Origin: Deltaproteobacteria bacterium
GTDB lineage: Bacteria > Bdellovibrionota > Bdellovibrionia > Bdellovibrionales > JAMPXM01
DNA length: 64,000 nucleotides
Assembly (NCBI GenBank): GCA_017302795.1
Contig: JAFLCB010000002.1
Coordinates: 1 to 64,000, forward strand
Reading direction: 5' to 3'
Below, in pieces: positions 8,169 to 16,815 of the stretch. The translations under genes and the position numbers were made by a program. The first letter of the stretch is position 1. Each line of letters begins with the position of its first letter. Under the pieces are notes generated by a model. The model was not told the origin of the DNA, did no database searches, and saw nothing but the letters and a program-made list of their open reading frames with translations.

Positions 8169-8606
8169 ATGGAATTAAGTTCAGTTTGGATGTGGGCGGC
8201 AGTCGCGATGGTTCTACTGATTGGCGAGATGATGACGGCAACGTTTGGGCTTCTCTTTTTTGGAGTTGCTGCAGCGGTGACCGCAGTCATTGTTGTTATC
8301 GCCCCGGATTTGCCCCCTGCCGTTCAATTGATGATATTTGGCGCTCTCGGATTGGTTGGAGTGTTAGTTGGACGAAAGTGGATCAAAGCGAAACTCTTGT
8401 CCAAGGCAGCTCCTCCGGTAAACTTGGATTCGAATTCGGAGTTTGCCATTGATCGCTCGCTGGCCCCCGGACAAGAAGGTGCTGTATTGTACCAAGGGTC
8501 TCCGTGGTCAGCCAAAAATGATGGTAGTGACCCGATCAACACTGGCGATCGCGTGAAAGTGATTCGCACAAGCGGAATTAAGCTAATTATTCAGAAGGTA
8601 AAATAA
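8169..8606 (+). CDS. NfeD family membrane protein
   Basis: This encodes 145 residues. It has three or four hydrophobic helices in the first ~75 residues (GEMMTATFGLLFFGVAAA is the typical NfeD core) and a soluble C-terminal OB-fold ending DRVKVIRTSGIKLIIQ. NfeD proteins partner SPFH/stomatin proteins in the membrane, and the SPFH gene starts one base after this stop, the classic pair. The role is membrane quality control or microdomain organisation, by family. The ATG at 8169 is chosen because the upstream part of the frame is not hydrophobic and extends into the intergenic gap. Confidence 0.9.
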   Translation: MELSSVWMWAAVAMVLLIGEMMTATFGLLFFGVAAAVTAVIVVIAPDLPPAVQLMIFGALGLVGVLVGRKWIKAKLLSKAAPPVNLDSNSEFAIDRSLAPGQEGAVLYQGSPWSAKNDGSDPINTGDRVKVIRTSGIKLIIQKVK

Positions 8607-8607
8607 T

Positions 8608-9564
8608 ATGGGTGGCGAGATGTCGATTTTTGCAATTGCGTTTCTTGTATTCGCGGCGGTTGTACTTTTCAAAGCGGTTCGAATTGTCCCGCAACAGGAA
8701 GTTTGGATCTTGGAACGACTAGGAAAATTTCAGGGCAGTCTCTCGGCTGGTCTTCACTTTGTCGTTCCTTTTGTGGATATCATTCGCTATCGACATTCGC
8801 TGAAAGAAATCGTACTCGACATCCCGGCGCAGGTTTGTATCACACGTGACAACGTGTCCGTTCATATCGACGGAGTCTTGTTTTTCCGTGTGGTTGACCC
8901 CATTAAATCTAGCTACGGGATCAATGACTATATCCAGGCAGTTGTTCAGCTGGCGCAGACAACATTGCGCTCTGAAATCGGAAAAATCGATCTCGATCGA
9001 ACGTTCGAAGAGCGCGACAAAGTTAACTCGGCCGTTATTTTGGCAATTGACCAAGCAACGGAACCTTGGGGAGTTAAAGTACTTCGCTATGAATTGAAGT
9101 CGATTCAGCCGCCGAAAGATGTTCTGGACGCGATGGAAAAGCAAATGCGAGCAGAGCGAGAGAAGCGCGCAAACGTCTTGACGTCGGAAGCGGATCGCGA
9201 TTCTAAAATCAATCGCGCGGAAGGTGAAAAGCAAGAGACCATCAAAGCTTCGGAAGCCGACCGACAAAAGCAGATCAACGAAGCTGAAGGTAAGGCGCAG
9301 GCAATTTTAGCAGTTGCGAATGCTACGGCCGAGGGGCTGCGCCAGGTTGCAATTGCGATGAGCGGCCCAGGGGGAGAAGCGGCCGCCAAGCTTAAAATTG
9401 CAGAAGAGTACGTGAAGCAGTTTGGTCAAGTTGCGTACGACGCGCGAGCCATTATCGTTCCATCGAATGTCGGTGATCCGTCGTCAATGATCGCGACAGC
9501 GATGGCCGTTATGGATGGCGTCCGTATGACTTCCATCAGCGAACAGCCTAAAGGCCGCGCCTAA
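8608..9564 (+). CDS. SPFH/stomatin family protein (QmcA-like)
   Basis: This 318-residue protein has an N-terminal membrane anchor (about 5-22), then an SPFH/band-7 domain (VPQQEVWILERLGKF; VPFVDIIRYRHSLKE) and a charged Glu/Lys/Ala-rich coiled coil (about 165-235). The C-terminal SNVGDPSSMIATAMAV segment is typical of QmcA/stomatin-like proteins. It forms membrane-associated oligomers that organise membrane domains or regulate proteases such as FtsH. It pairs with the NfeD gene one base upstream. The ATG at 8608 is used; an ATG at 8620 (MSIFAIAF) is equally possible. A terminator follows. Confidence 0.94.
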   Translation: MGGEMSIFAIAFLVFAAVVLFKAVRIVPQQEVWILERLGKFQGSLSAGLHFVVPFVDIIRYRHSLKEIVLDIPAQVCITRDNVSVHIDGVLFFRVVDPIKSSYGINDYIQAVVQLAQTTLRSEIGKIDLDRTFEERDKVNSAVILAIDQATEPWGVKVLRYELKSIQPPKDVLDAMEKQMRAEREKRANVLTSEADRDSKINRAEGEKQETIKASEADRQKQINEAEGKAQAILAVANATAEGLRQVAIAMSGPGGEAAAKLKIAEEYVKQFGQVAYDARAIIVPSNVGDPSSMIATAMAVMDGVRMTSISEQPKGRA

Positions 9565-9615
9565 TTAAAATCTAGGTACGGATTTTTTTTAGTCAGGCAG
9601 GTTTCTTTGAGAAAG

Positions 9616-9650
9616 GCCTTCGCCAATACGAGCGAGGGCTTTTTTATTTT
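9616..9650 (+). terminator. Rho-independent terminator after NfeD-SPFH pair
   Basis: The stem GCCTTCGC (9616-9623) pairs with GCGAGGGC (9632-9639), including one G-U pair, and is followed by a T-run (9640-9650). It closes the NfeD/SPFH transcript and also overlaps the stop of the convergent gene. Confidence 0.8.
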
Positions 9651-10105
9651 CCATTCGTGTCGGCAATTACAGTTGCCGGATAGGCTGGCCACCAAACAGA
9701 AATTATTCCGACATTGGATCGGTCTGCCGGCGCCGCCGCTTGGGGAACAATGGAGAGCGCGGAGAGCTTTAGCATTTCTCTGCTGATCGCGATCGCGCAG
9801 GCATAGTCAGTAGGTCGTTGAAAAACGATGGTTGGATTCTCGGATAACCGATCATTGATCAGAGCCACTGGCGGCACAGTTGCCAGGCGATGGCGCTTAC
9901 GGATTTCCGAAGCCAAGGCCTTCGCGCCCTTATTGCCACTCTTCTGGCTCGTTTCAATTTCGGTTTGGATTTCGATTGTAATCCCATAGCACGGGTCTTC
10001 AGCCGAGGCTTTTGCTGATGGTGCTACGATGGCCATTCCGGCCAACAAATGCGCAATAGTTATCAGACCGAACGAGAAGCTTGATCTAAAGATCACCATC
10101 ATCAT
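9644..10105 (-). CDS. Small exported protein of unknown function
   Basis: This encodes 153 residues with an N-terminal signal peptide (hydrophobic residues 13-28, cleavage near SAKASA). The mature protein has two Cys residues about 70 residues apart (DPCYG and YACAIA), consistent with one periplasmic disulfide. I do not recognise a domain. It stands alone between the terminator of the SPFH gene and a divergent lipoprotein gene. Its stop lies inside the terminator of the convergent SPFH transcript. Confidence 0.6.
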   Translation of the reverse strand: MMMVIFRSSFSFGLITIAHLLAGMAIVAPSAKASAEDPCYGITIEIQTEIETSQKSGNKGAKALASEIRKRHRLATVPPVALINDRLSENPTIVFQRPTDYACAIAISREMLKLSALSIVPQAAAPADRSNVGIISVWWPAYPATVIADTNGK

Positions 10106-10331
10106 ATTTGGAAGTGCATAGGCGGGGCCGGAATCCTAACCGCAGCGATGCATTAATTTCAGCCTTGGCCTCGTTCAGTGACGAAGATGGTCACTCCCTG
10201 CCGTCCAAGGTCCCTGTTTTAAGAGAGTAAAATAGCTCAGTTGTTATCATTCCGTTGCGGGGGGAGGACTGCTGGCCACTTGTTTGCTCCGGAATTTGCA
10301 ACACCGGTCTCCGAACTGGAGAACTTAATAA

Positions 10332-11501
10332 ATGCGCTCTGAAATTTTCCTTCCTAATCTGTCCCGCACTAAATCAGTGGCCATGGTTGCCATTGCACTT
10401 GCAGCCGGCATCGCTGGTTGTACCAAACTGGATTTGGAAAATAGCACGCGCGATTCTGTAGCGCTCGATTCGCCTGAAGTAACGTATGACAGCTACCGAT
10501 ATCGTAAGATTTCGATCGTTGTTCCGCCTGGAAACTTGAACCCAGCACTCAGCTGGGAAACGCTTTACGCTAACATGCCGACCACAACCAAAAAAGAATT
10601 CGCTGATTATGCTGCTGATCCGGTTGGCCTCAAGGCCGCTATCGAGAGCAAATATAAAACGGCCCTTAAAAAAATCGCCAGAAAACCTGAACTGATCAAT
10701 GAAATGATCAAAGCTGGGCGGCTTTATGGGATCGATCCGATTTTAATTCTAGGAACTGTGATTGGCGAACATTCTTATAATGTCGGCTATGCAGACCTTG
10801 GCCAGGATACAATCGCGAAATGGGCAGGATCCTGGGGGACAAAACTTCTGATGAACTCTGAGGATCTACTTGTTCTTCTAAGGGCGCCCCAAACGGCCGC
10901 GAGTTGTGACAAATGGCTGGCAACCTCACATGCTGAATACTGGGATTGTGTTGCTTTTGTATGGAATAAAGATTTTAGGAACAATCCCAACGATACAGTA
11001 GAAAATGACAACCTTGGCTTTCGCACGAAGTTCTTCAATCCAGTTGGTGTCGGCATGACATATGGACTTGGACAGCTGGATCCCATTCGCGCGTTGATGG
11101 TGAATGATATCGTTCATAAAACGAGCGGACTGCCACTGCTGACCATAGAGCAGCCTGACAAAATCTATGCGGCAATTATCGACCCTCTATCAGGTGTTCA
11201 CTATGTCGCAGCAAATATAACTTTGTACCTTCAGGCGTATTTGAAGATTGCCAACTTTGATATTCAAAACAACGTCGGTGTCGTTGCGACTCTGTATAAC
11301 TTCGGCAAAGAAAAGTTCTACGCGAGAAAAAGATATGATGCCAACGTTGCCCATTTGAAAGCTGGACGAAAAGTTGAGCCGGCCTACGAAAGCTACTATG
11401 GCTTCTTCGTAAACGAGAAAGCCCCAGAGTTGCAAAAGATCTTAAAAATGAATGATGCACAGCTGAAGCAGTTTTCACGAACGGGTGTGTTTCCGTTCTA
11501 G
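10332..11501 (+). CDS. DUF1402-type lipoprotein, lysozyme-like
   Basis: This encodes 389 residues with a lipobox (AGIAGC, Cys30), so it is predicted to be membrane-anchored on the periplasmic side. The body resembles the DUF1402 family, whose core looks like a lytic-transglycosylase fold: a Glu in GTVIGEHSYN (about 139), then TYGLGQLDP (about 236) and VVATLYNFG (about 316), which parallel the E, GLxQ and N-x-G positions of SLT enzymes. Peptidoglycan cleavage is therefore a reasonable inference but unproven. The ATG at 10332 follows a small hairpin (TCTCC 10308-10312 / GGAGA 10318-10322) that contains the ribosome-binding site. Confidence 0.75.
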   Translation: MRSEIFLPNLSRTKSVAMVAIALAAGIAGCTKLDLENSTRDSVALDSPEVTYDSYRYRKISIVVPPGNLNPALSWETLYANMPTTTKKEFADYAADPVGLKAAIESKYKTALKKIARKPELINEMIKAGRLYGIDPILILGTVIGEHSYNVGYADLGQDTIAKWAGSWGTKLLMNSEDLLVLLRAPQTAASCDKWLATSHAEYWDCVAFVWNKDFRNNPNDTVENDNLGFRTKFFNPVGVGMTYGLGQLDPIRALMVNDIVHKTSGLPLLTIEQPDKIYAAIIDPLSGVHYVAANITLYLQAYLKIANFDIQNNVGVVATLYNFGKEKFYARKRYDANVAHLKAGRKVEPAYESYYGFFVNEKAPELQKILKMNDAQLKQFSRTGVFPF

Positions 11502-11519
11502 CGCTCTCGCGGCCGCTAT

Positions 11520-12551
11520 CTAGCGCTGCCTTTTCAACGCTTTGGCATCGATTTCGGCCTTCAGTTTCCGATAGGACAATAGGCGATCGTCGTTGAGATC
11601 CCCTGACTTGAGGGCTGCTTGAATAGAGCAGCCTTTTTCATTTTCATGTCGGCAGTTTGTGAACTTACATTTGAGCGCAAGTTCTTCGATGTCGCTGAAT
11701 TCATCTTCTACCCGGATCGTTCCATCGGCTAGCTGAAGCTCGCGAATTCCCGGTGAGTCCACAATGACGCCGCCACTCGGCAGCAGGAAGCTATTGCGTC
11801 CCGTGGTTGTGTGGCGACCTTTGTCGTCGTCTTGACGAATTTCCGAGACGACCTGCGTTTGCGAACTCAGAAGCGCATTCACAAGGGAAGACTTGCCAAC
11901 ACCTGAGGAGCCAAGAAAAACCGCCGTCTTGTTTGGCTGTAAGAGTTTTCGCAACTCATCTAAACCCTCTGCAAGATGTGACGAGGTCAATACGACTTCA
12001 AGATCACCAAGACGGTCGTGAACCTGCTTTATTACCTCAGGGGCCAAATTGGGTTCGAGATCAGCTTTTGTTAGCACAAGTGCGACTGCGGCCTGAGAGT
12101 CTCTCGCGGCAACGATGAAACGTTCCATGCGGCGTAAATTAAAATCTCGATTAAGACTGGTCGTCACAAATACCCAGTCCACGTTAGTCGCCATAATTTG
12201 AATATCTTCATTTTCGCCCGCAGCCTTGCGGCGAAGGCAGGTCTTTCTCGGAAGAATCGCTGTGATTTGAAAATTGGAATCTATAATGACCCAGTCACCG
12301 ACGGCCGGCTGGATCTCCGACTTTCTCCGGAGACGTCCTTTAGACTCAGCTCGCTGAAGCCCTAAAAGGGAAACAGTTTCGAGATAGTCTCGTTGTTCAG
12401 CCAGAATTCGCGCAGGTTGACCCAGCAGTGAATCTTCAACGGACGCAGACCAGGTCTTAAAGACCTCGGTCCAATCCTTCGTCCATCCCCACGGGCCAAG
12501 ATCCACCTCAAGTTTCCGGTACAAAGTTTCTGCTGATGGATTGTTATTCAA
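11520..12551 (-). CDS. rsgA: Ribosome small-subunit GTPase RsgA
   Basis: This 343-residue protein is a circularly permuted GTPase that helps late maturation of the 30S ribosomal subunit. It has an N-terminal OB-fold, then the permuted motif order: G4 TKAD (about 161), G1 GSSGVGKSS (about 213), G2 GRHTTT and G3 DSPG. A zinc-binding C-terminal motif C-x4-C-x-H-x5-C (CKFTNCRHENEKGC) completes the family pattern. All key residues are present. It converges on the DUF1402 lipoprotein gene and stands alone upstream of rsmE. Confidence 0.97.
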   Translation of the reverse strand: MNNNPSAETLYRKLEVDLGPWGWTKDWTEVFKTWSASVEDSLLGQPARILAEQRDYLETVSLLGLQRAESKGRLRRKSEIQPAVGDWVIIDSNFQITAILPRKTCLRRKAAGENEDIQIMATNVDWVFVTTSLNRDFNLRRMERFIVAARDSQAAVALVLTKADLEPNLAPEVIKQVHDRLGDLEVVLTSSHLAEGLDELRKLLQPNKTAVFLGSSGVGKSSLVNALLSSQTQVVSEIRQDDDKGRHTTTGRNSFLLPSGGVIVDSPGIRELQLADGTIRVEDEFSDIEELALKCKFTNCRHENEKGCSIQAALKSGDLNDDRLLSYRKLKAEIDAKALKRQR

Positions 12552-12635
12552 TCGCGCTATCGTCCTTTCAAAGGCTTTTGGATATTGAAGACACTTTCAG
12601 AATAGCAAGCGGAGTGATTGTTTTCGCCATATTTT

Positions 12636-13358
12636 TCAATTTATTTTTCCACGCATAAAAGTCTCGATAGTTGGAACCGCCGTTTCCACTGATAGCACCC
12701 GGCTTCCGAGAGAAAGATTTTCGAATCCCGCCTCATTGAAAAGCTTCACTTCGTAGTCCGTAAATCCACCCTCGGGACCAATCGCGACCAGGACGGGCTT
12801 GTTGGTAAGTGGAATGGCGCCAATCGTGGTGGAAATGTCGGACGGGTGGGCTACGAATGATTTTTCGGATTCAAGCCGTGGCGCATAATCCTGCGCGAAG
12901 GGCTTAAACAGTTTATGTAAATGAACTTCAGGCATCACCGTATCTTTTGCGATCGATAATCCTTCAAGAAGCGTCGCACGCAGAATTTCGGGTTTCAGGG
13001 CCGGTGCTGACCAATAGGACTTTTCAACCCGATAAGCGTGAATAATGTGGACGGATTTAATGCCGATATTTGCAGTCGCCCGAAAAATTCGCCGCAAACT
13101 TTTCGGGCGAGGAAGTGCCAAAATTAACTCTATCGGGCTTTTGACCGGTGGGGGGTCATTGAGAGATTTAATTTCTAGCACGATCGCCGAACCCAGTTCG
13201 ACAATTTCTGCGGTTCCGACTTTGCCGTTAATTTCACCGACCCGCATCGAGTCTCCGACCTGCAATTTGAGCACGTCCTTTACGTGGCTATAACGATGGT
13301 CCGAGATAGAAAGAACATTTGCCGAAACTTCTTGTGAATCAAAAAGAAGAACATTCAT
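12636..13358 (-). CDS. rsmE: 16S rRNA m3U1498 methyltransferase RsmE
   Basis: This 240-residue SPOUT-class methyltransferase carries the RsmE signatures VAIGPEGGF (about 192-200) and LGSRVLSVETA (about 220-230) that form the trefoil-knot SAM site. It also has a PUA-like N-terminus with HRYSHVKDVLKLQVGD. RsmE methylates U1498 of 16S rRNA in the assembled 30S subunit. The family usually has VLR-x-ETA; here the Arg is Ser (VLSVETA), a mild divergence. Its ATG overlaps the msrA stop (ATGA), so it is co-translated with msrA. Confidence 0.93.
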   Translation of the reverse strand: MNVLLFDSQEVSANVLSISDHRYSHVKDVLKLQVGDSMRVGEINGKVGTAEIVELGSAIVLEIKSLNDPPPVKSPIELILALPRPKSLRRIFRATANIGIKSVHIIHAYRVEKSYWSAPALKPEILRATLLEGLSIAKDTVMPEVHLHKLFKPFAQDYAPRLESEKSFVAHPSDISTTIGAIPLTNKPVLVAIGPEGGFTDYEVKLFNEAGFENLSLGSRVLSVETAVPTIETFMRGKIN

Positions 13359-13909
13359 CCGAACACAGAGTTCAAAAGTTCCTTATCGAGGACGCTTTTC
13401 AAGGGCCGAAGATAATGGCAGGTGTAACCATTTGGTTGATTTGCCAAATAGTCTTGGTGCTCGGGTTCAGCCGGCCAGAAAGCCTCAAATTGAACGACTT
13501 CTGTCACGATTGGCGATTTCCAATTTCCACTTTGATTGACTAGCTCAATCATTTTTTTCGCCTGCGTTTTTTGGCGTTCAGAGTGGTAAAAAACCGCAGA
13601 TCGGTACTGGCTTCCGATGTCGTTCCCTTGTCGATTTAAGGTCGTGGGATCGTGCATGCGAAAAAAGAAGTCCAAAATTTCTGCAAACGAAATTTTTCGA
13701 GGCTCATATTTAATCTGGATGGATTCTGCGTGACCAGACTTCCCAGTTTTGACATCTCGATAGACAGCGTTTTTCGTTTCGCCTCCCGAGTAGCCAACCT
13801 CAGTATCCAAGATGCCCGGTAGCTTTCTGATCAGGTCTTCCATTCCCCAAAAACATCCACCGGCAAGTGTCGCGATTTCTATGCTATTTCCTGTAGTGTG
13901 ATTTTCCAT
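13355..13909 (-). CDS. msrA: Peptide methionine sulfoxide reductase MsrA
   Basis: This 184-residue enzyme reduces methionine-S-sulfoxide in proteins. The catalytic Cys lies in AGGCFWGME (Cys19), with the family motifs VGYSGG, GHAESIQI, FFFRMHDPTT and GSQYRSA in order. No recycling Cys pair is obvious except the C-terminal TCHYL. I chose the ATG at 13909, which gives the family's usual length. An upstream ATG at 14050 would add 47 residues lying opposite the next gene's signal peptide and is unlikely. It forms an operon with rsmE. Confidence 0.93.
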   Translation of the reverse strand: MENHTTGNSIEIATLAGGCFWGMEDLIRKLPGILDTEVGYSGGETKNAVYRDVKTGKSGHAESIQIKYEPRKISFAEILDFFFRMHDPTTLNRQGNDIGSQYRSAVFYHSERQKTQAKKMIELVNQSGNWKSPIVTEVVQFEAFWPAEPEHQDYLANQPNGYTCHYLRPLKSVLDKELLNSVFG

Positions 13910-14018
13910 AGAGGATGTCCTAGCAGGATGTCTCATATCGAGACAATTCATAAAACAATCCGGCTGTCGAGACGAAAACAGTTCGCACTTTTTGAGACAC
14001 GTCGGCGATACTAAAAGG

Positions 14019-15263
14019 GTGAAACTGAGCGCAATGACAGTACTTTTCATGCTCGGCGTTTTTTCCAGCCCGTCTTTCGGAGCTGCCGTGGCGGTTAATG
14101 AAGTCTTTGAGGTCGAGCCCGAAACGGCGGCACTTCAAATAGAGCGCATAGATTTCGCCTCGCAAGGACAGCCGGTTGTCGTTCGGTCGTTTTCCCGAAA
14201 TGAAAAAGAGCCCGGTCTTTTTGGCACCGGATGGTGCTCAAACATCGATGTGAATTTGATAGGCGTCGAGTCTGGTTCACCTAAAGTAATCGAGCTCCGG
14301 CAATGTGGCGCATTGAAACCTAGGACATTCCACAAAGTTTTGGACGCATGGGTGGAAGATTCAAGTTCTAGCCGAATCTTGAAAAAAGCAGACGGACGGT
14401 GGGAACTAACAGAATCTCCGCACCCGATCTTTCGACATGATGGAAAGCTTGATAGCTTTTCTACGTCAGCCAACGTTCGCTGGCATGTCCGTCGTGATTC
14501 AAGTGGTCGCCCTGAGGCGTTGGACAATTTGAAAAATCGACCTGTAAAGTTCCGAAGGAATTTGTCGGGAGATCTTGATGCAATGTTGGATTCAACCGGG
14601 AAGGTGATTTTACGATATGAGCTGGGCTTGATGCTTGTAAAAACCGATTCGAAAGACGTCACAGAAAATTTTGAGTACGATTCTGATGGAAACATTTTGC
14701 GGCTTTTGCGCAAGGAATCGAAAGACGACAGAATTCGAACTTGGCGATTTTCATATACCAACCCCGAGTGGTTGTCGGCAGTTCAATGGCCGGATGGGTG
14801 TACGTCTGCGTGGCTTTTTGATCGAAGCGGATCTGTTGCCGTCGCGCGCGAATCGAAAAATTGTCAGAAACCAATGTTGAATGAAGCTTTGAGACCTGTC
14901 CTAGCCGCGCCGGCTAAGCCGGTCGTGAATCGTCAGATCACGGCGTCGCCAGCGGCAGTAGCGCCAAACGGTGGAACGAAATCCATCGGCATTGAAATTA
15001 TTAAGCCGGGTCCTATGGGTCTTGGAAAAGAGCGAGCAAGTGTGAGCGTTAACCCAGACGGTCTACCAGTTGATTTCCGAATAGAGGGTTCTATCACGCG
15101 GCGTCTCGAGATCATTCGTGAGGCTGGGTCCGGTTCCGTGTTGCTGCTTCGCTCGGGTGAGACGGAAGTGAACTTTCGAAAAAAACCGCGCCAGTATGAA
15201 CCGAAGCAGCTTGAGCTGCTTGATGAATACGAAGAATGGATGTCGGCTTGGGGGGCGCGCTAG
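14019..15263 (+). CDS. Exported RHS/YD-repeat-like protein
   Basis: This encodes about 414 residues with a signal peptide (VLFMLGVFSSPSFGAA). Next comes a region resembling the N-terminal module of RHS proteins: VVRSFSRNEKEPGLFGTGW matches the R-x-Y-S...GxFGxGW entry motif. Imperfect YD-like repeats follow (DSTGKVILRYE, FEYDSDGNILRL, FSYTNPEWLSAV). It is much shorter than true RHS toxins and has no toxin tip or core cage; its C-terminal ~130 residues are unlike anything I know. The start is GTG at 14019 or ATG at 14034. The stop is interlocked with the convergent oxygenase gene: the shared CTAG at 15260-15263 gives both TAG codons. Confidence 0.7.
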   Translation: MKLSAMTVLFMLGVFSSPSFGAAVAVNEVFEVEPETAALQIERIDFASQGQPVVVRSFSRNEKEPGLFGTGWCSNIDVNLIGVESGSPKVIELRQCGALKPRTFHKVLDAWVEDSSSSRILKKADGRWELTESPHPIFRHDGKLDSFSTSANVRWHVRRDSSGRPEALDNLKNRPVKFRRNLSGDLDAMLDSTGKVILRYELGLMLVKTDSKDVTENFEYDSDGNILRLLRKESKDDRIRTWRFSYTNPEWLSAVQWPDGCTSAWLFDRSGSVAVARESKNCQKPMLNEALRPVLAAPAKPVVNRQITASPAAVAPNGGTKSIGIEIIKPGPMGLGKERASVSVNPDGLPVDFRIEGSITRRLEIIREAGSGSVLLLRSGETEVNFRKKPRQYEPKQLELLDEYEEWMSAWGAR

Positions 15264-16150
15264 ACCTCAATCGTCAACGGAAGCGTTAGCTGTGACGATC
15301 CGTTCGCTTTTGGAAACTTCGTTGTAAAGAAAAACTGGCTAACGTGCCGGTCAAGGACACGGTTAGCTTGCTGATCGCTGCTCGCTGCGGAGGTCATGGA
15401 GCTCGCCAATTTTTGCACCCGCGTGACGTTTCCCTTGGGGGCAATTGAAATTCGATAGGCAACTGTTCCAGTTGTTAACGGCTGGTTAAACGCAGCGAAG
15501 TTTTCATCGAACGACGCCAAAACTTTTTCTATTTGCTTTGGCCTCAGGCTGCCTTCAATGAAGGGATTCGGTGGTGTAAACCATCCATGGATGACGAGCC
15601 GACCCTCTAGCGGGTTCACCGTTCCAGATACGCGACTGACCCCGTGCGGTATTCGTGGGTCAAAAATCAAGAGACGTCCAAATTTGGGAACGATTTTTTG
15701 AACAATATTGTCTTCTTCAAATGCGAGTCCGGACCGGGCGGGGTTTTTCCAAAAATCTAGAATTTCAGGACGAACCAAAACGGTCTCTCCGCCGGTAAAC
15801 GTATTGGGCTTCAGATTCAAAGCTAGAACAAAAGCCCATGGCCCGTGAGGTCGATCGGCATGTAGACGCTGTTCGCAACCTTCAACATAGTTGCTGAGCC
15901 AAAGCGGGGAAATGCCTGAACAACCCAAAAGGTCGCGGCCGACTTTTTTGAGTCCGGATTCAATCTGAAGAAAAAGTTCTTCCGGAAAAAACAAGTCCGC
16001 AGGAGTGCGAAGATGAGTGTAGCGGCCGGGTAAGTGCCACCAATCCCAAACAAAACGGCCAGGATTGTGTCGGTCCGACATCGTGGTGTCGAAGTGATTT
16101 CTAAGTCTCCGCGCGATGGGTTTAAGCAAATCAGATTTAACCGTGGTCAT
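15260..16150 (-). CDS. Fe(II)/2OG oxygenase fused to AgmX/PglI-like C-terminal domain
   Basis: This encodes 296 residues. The first ~200 form a prolyl-4-hydroxylase-like 2-oxoglutarate dioxygenase with H97-x-D99 (LHADRP), GGETVLV (120-126) and the distal H169 with R173 (IPHGVSRV). The last ~90 residues (205-296) match the TonB-like AgmX/PglI C-terminal pattern: a helix, then TGTVAYRISIAPKGNVTRV, then KFPKANGSSQLTLPLTIE. The same domain ends the motor protein at 60803-62326, but here the CYE motif is missing. No signal peptide or membrane helix is visible. It is the last gene of a three-gene operon with a TrmB-like methyltransferase and a second oxygenase. Substrate unknown. Confidence 0.8.
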   Translation of the reverse strand: MTTVKSDLLKPIARRLRNHFDTTMSDRHNPGRFVWDWWHLPGRYTHLRTPADLFFPEELFLQIESGLKKVGRDLLGCSGISPLWLSNYVEGCEQRLHADRPHGPWAFVLALNLKPNTFTGGETVLVRPEILDFWKNPARSGLAFEEDNIVQKIVPKFGRLLIFDPRIPHGVSRVSGTVNPLEGRLVIHGWFTPPNPFIEGSLRPKQIEKVLASFDENFAAFNQPLTTGTVAYRISIAPKGNVTRVQKLASSMTSAASSDQQANRVLDRHVSQFFFTTKFPKANGSSQLTLPLTIEV

Positions 16151-16155
16151 GTCAT

Positions 16156-16815
16156 TTATTTCTTTCGAAATTGAAGTGAGAAGAGGGTTTCTTGGCGTTC
16201 AAAATACTTTTTTTCGAAATGGGAACGCGGTTTAAATTGCGGATCAGACTGTCGATTGATTTCAACTTTAGAAACCGCGTCCAAATCGAATTGTTTCGCT
16301 GCCTTGACGCCTTCAATGGCAAAATCTTTTAAATTCGTTGCAAAATGAAAGAAGGCGCCCGGTTTCATGGCGTCAACAATTCGTTGGAAGGAGGGCGCGT
16401 TGTACCAGCGCAACGAGGTACGCTTCATTTCGGGGTTGGGATAAAGCATCCAGACATCGTCGATTCGAGCGAGCGGAAAGTGGCGATCGACAAAATGATA
16501 GGCATCGCCGTGGACGGCACAGATGCATGTGTGAAGCTCGGGGTGATTGTCGAGCCGAGTCCGAAACGAGTTGAATTTGTTCTCTGTTCTTTCAACCGCT
16601 ACAATCAGGGCTTTGGGGCCCAGTTGCTCCGCGAGCTGAATTGGATGCCAGCCGACACCGCAGCCGATTTCAAGCACGATACGCCTGTCGGAATTCAAAA
16701 GTTCCGGTTGGAACAGTAAACCAGCAAATTCAAAATGAAGTTCGTCTGGATTTTCATGGGGCCTAAACTTTCTAGCGCGGACGACAGGTTGAGGCGACGC
16801 TATACTTGAACTCAT
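16156..16815 (-). CDS. TrmB-like SAM methyltransferase
   Basis: This 219-residue class I methyltransferase has motif I EIGCGVGWHP (49-58), an acidic residue in AVERTENKF (about 74) and LYPNPEMKRTSLRW (124-137). The last parallels the F-x-DPWPKKRH catalytic segment of TrmB tRNA m7G46 methyltransferases. The end (SHFEKKYFERQETLFSL) matches TrmB's 'T-x-YE-x-RG' tail loosely. The catalytic Asp of TrmB (DPWPKKRH) is replaced by Asn (YPNPEMKR), so tRNA m7G formation is uncertain and it may be a paralogue with another target. It overlaps the upstream oxygenase gene by 44 bp and precedes the second oxygenase by 5 bp. Confidence 0.75.
   Translation of the reverse strand: MSSSIASPQPVVRARKFRPHENPDELHFEFAGLLFQPELLNSDRRIVLEIGCGVGWHPIQLAEQLGPKALIVAVERTENKFNSFRTRLDNHPELHTCICAVHGDAYHFVDRHFPLARIDDVWMLYPNPEMKRTSLRWYNAPSFQRIVDAMKPGAFFHFATNLKDFAIEGVKAAKQFDLDAVSKVEINRQSDPQFKPRSHFEKKYFERQETLFSLQFRKK

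Noticed and set aside
13910-14050. N-terminal extension of MsrA that looks like a signal peptide
   Set aside because: It lies opposite the start of the divergent RHS-like gene, gives an overlong protein and adds Cys residues not seen in MsrA; the ATG at 13909 gives the normal length.
14135-14761. 208-codon antisense frame inside the RHS-like gene
   Set aside because: Ser/Arg-rich composition typical of a shadow frame; the plus-strand gene has signal peptide and YD-like repeats.
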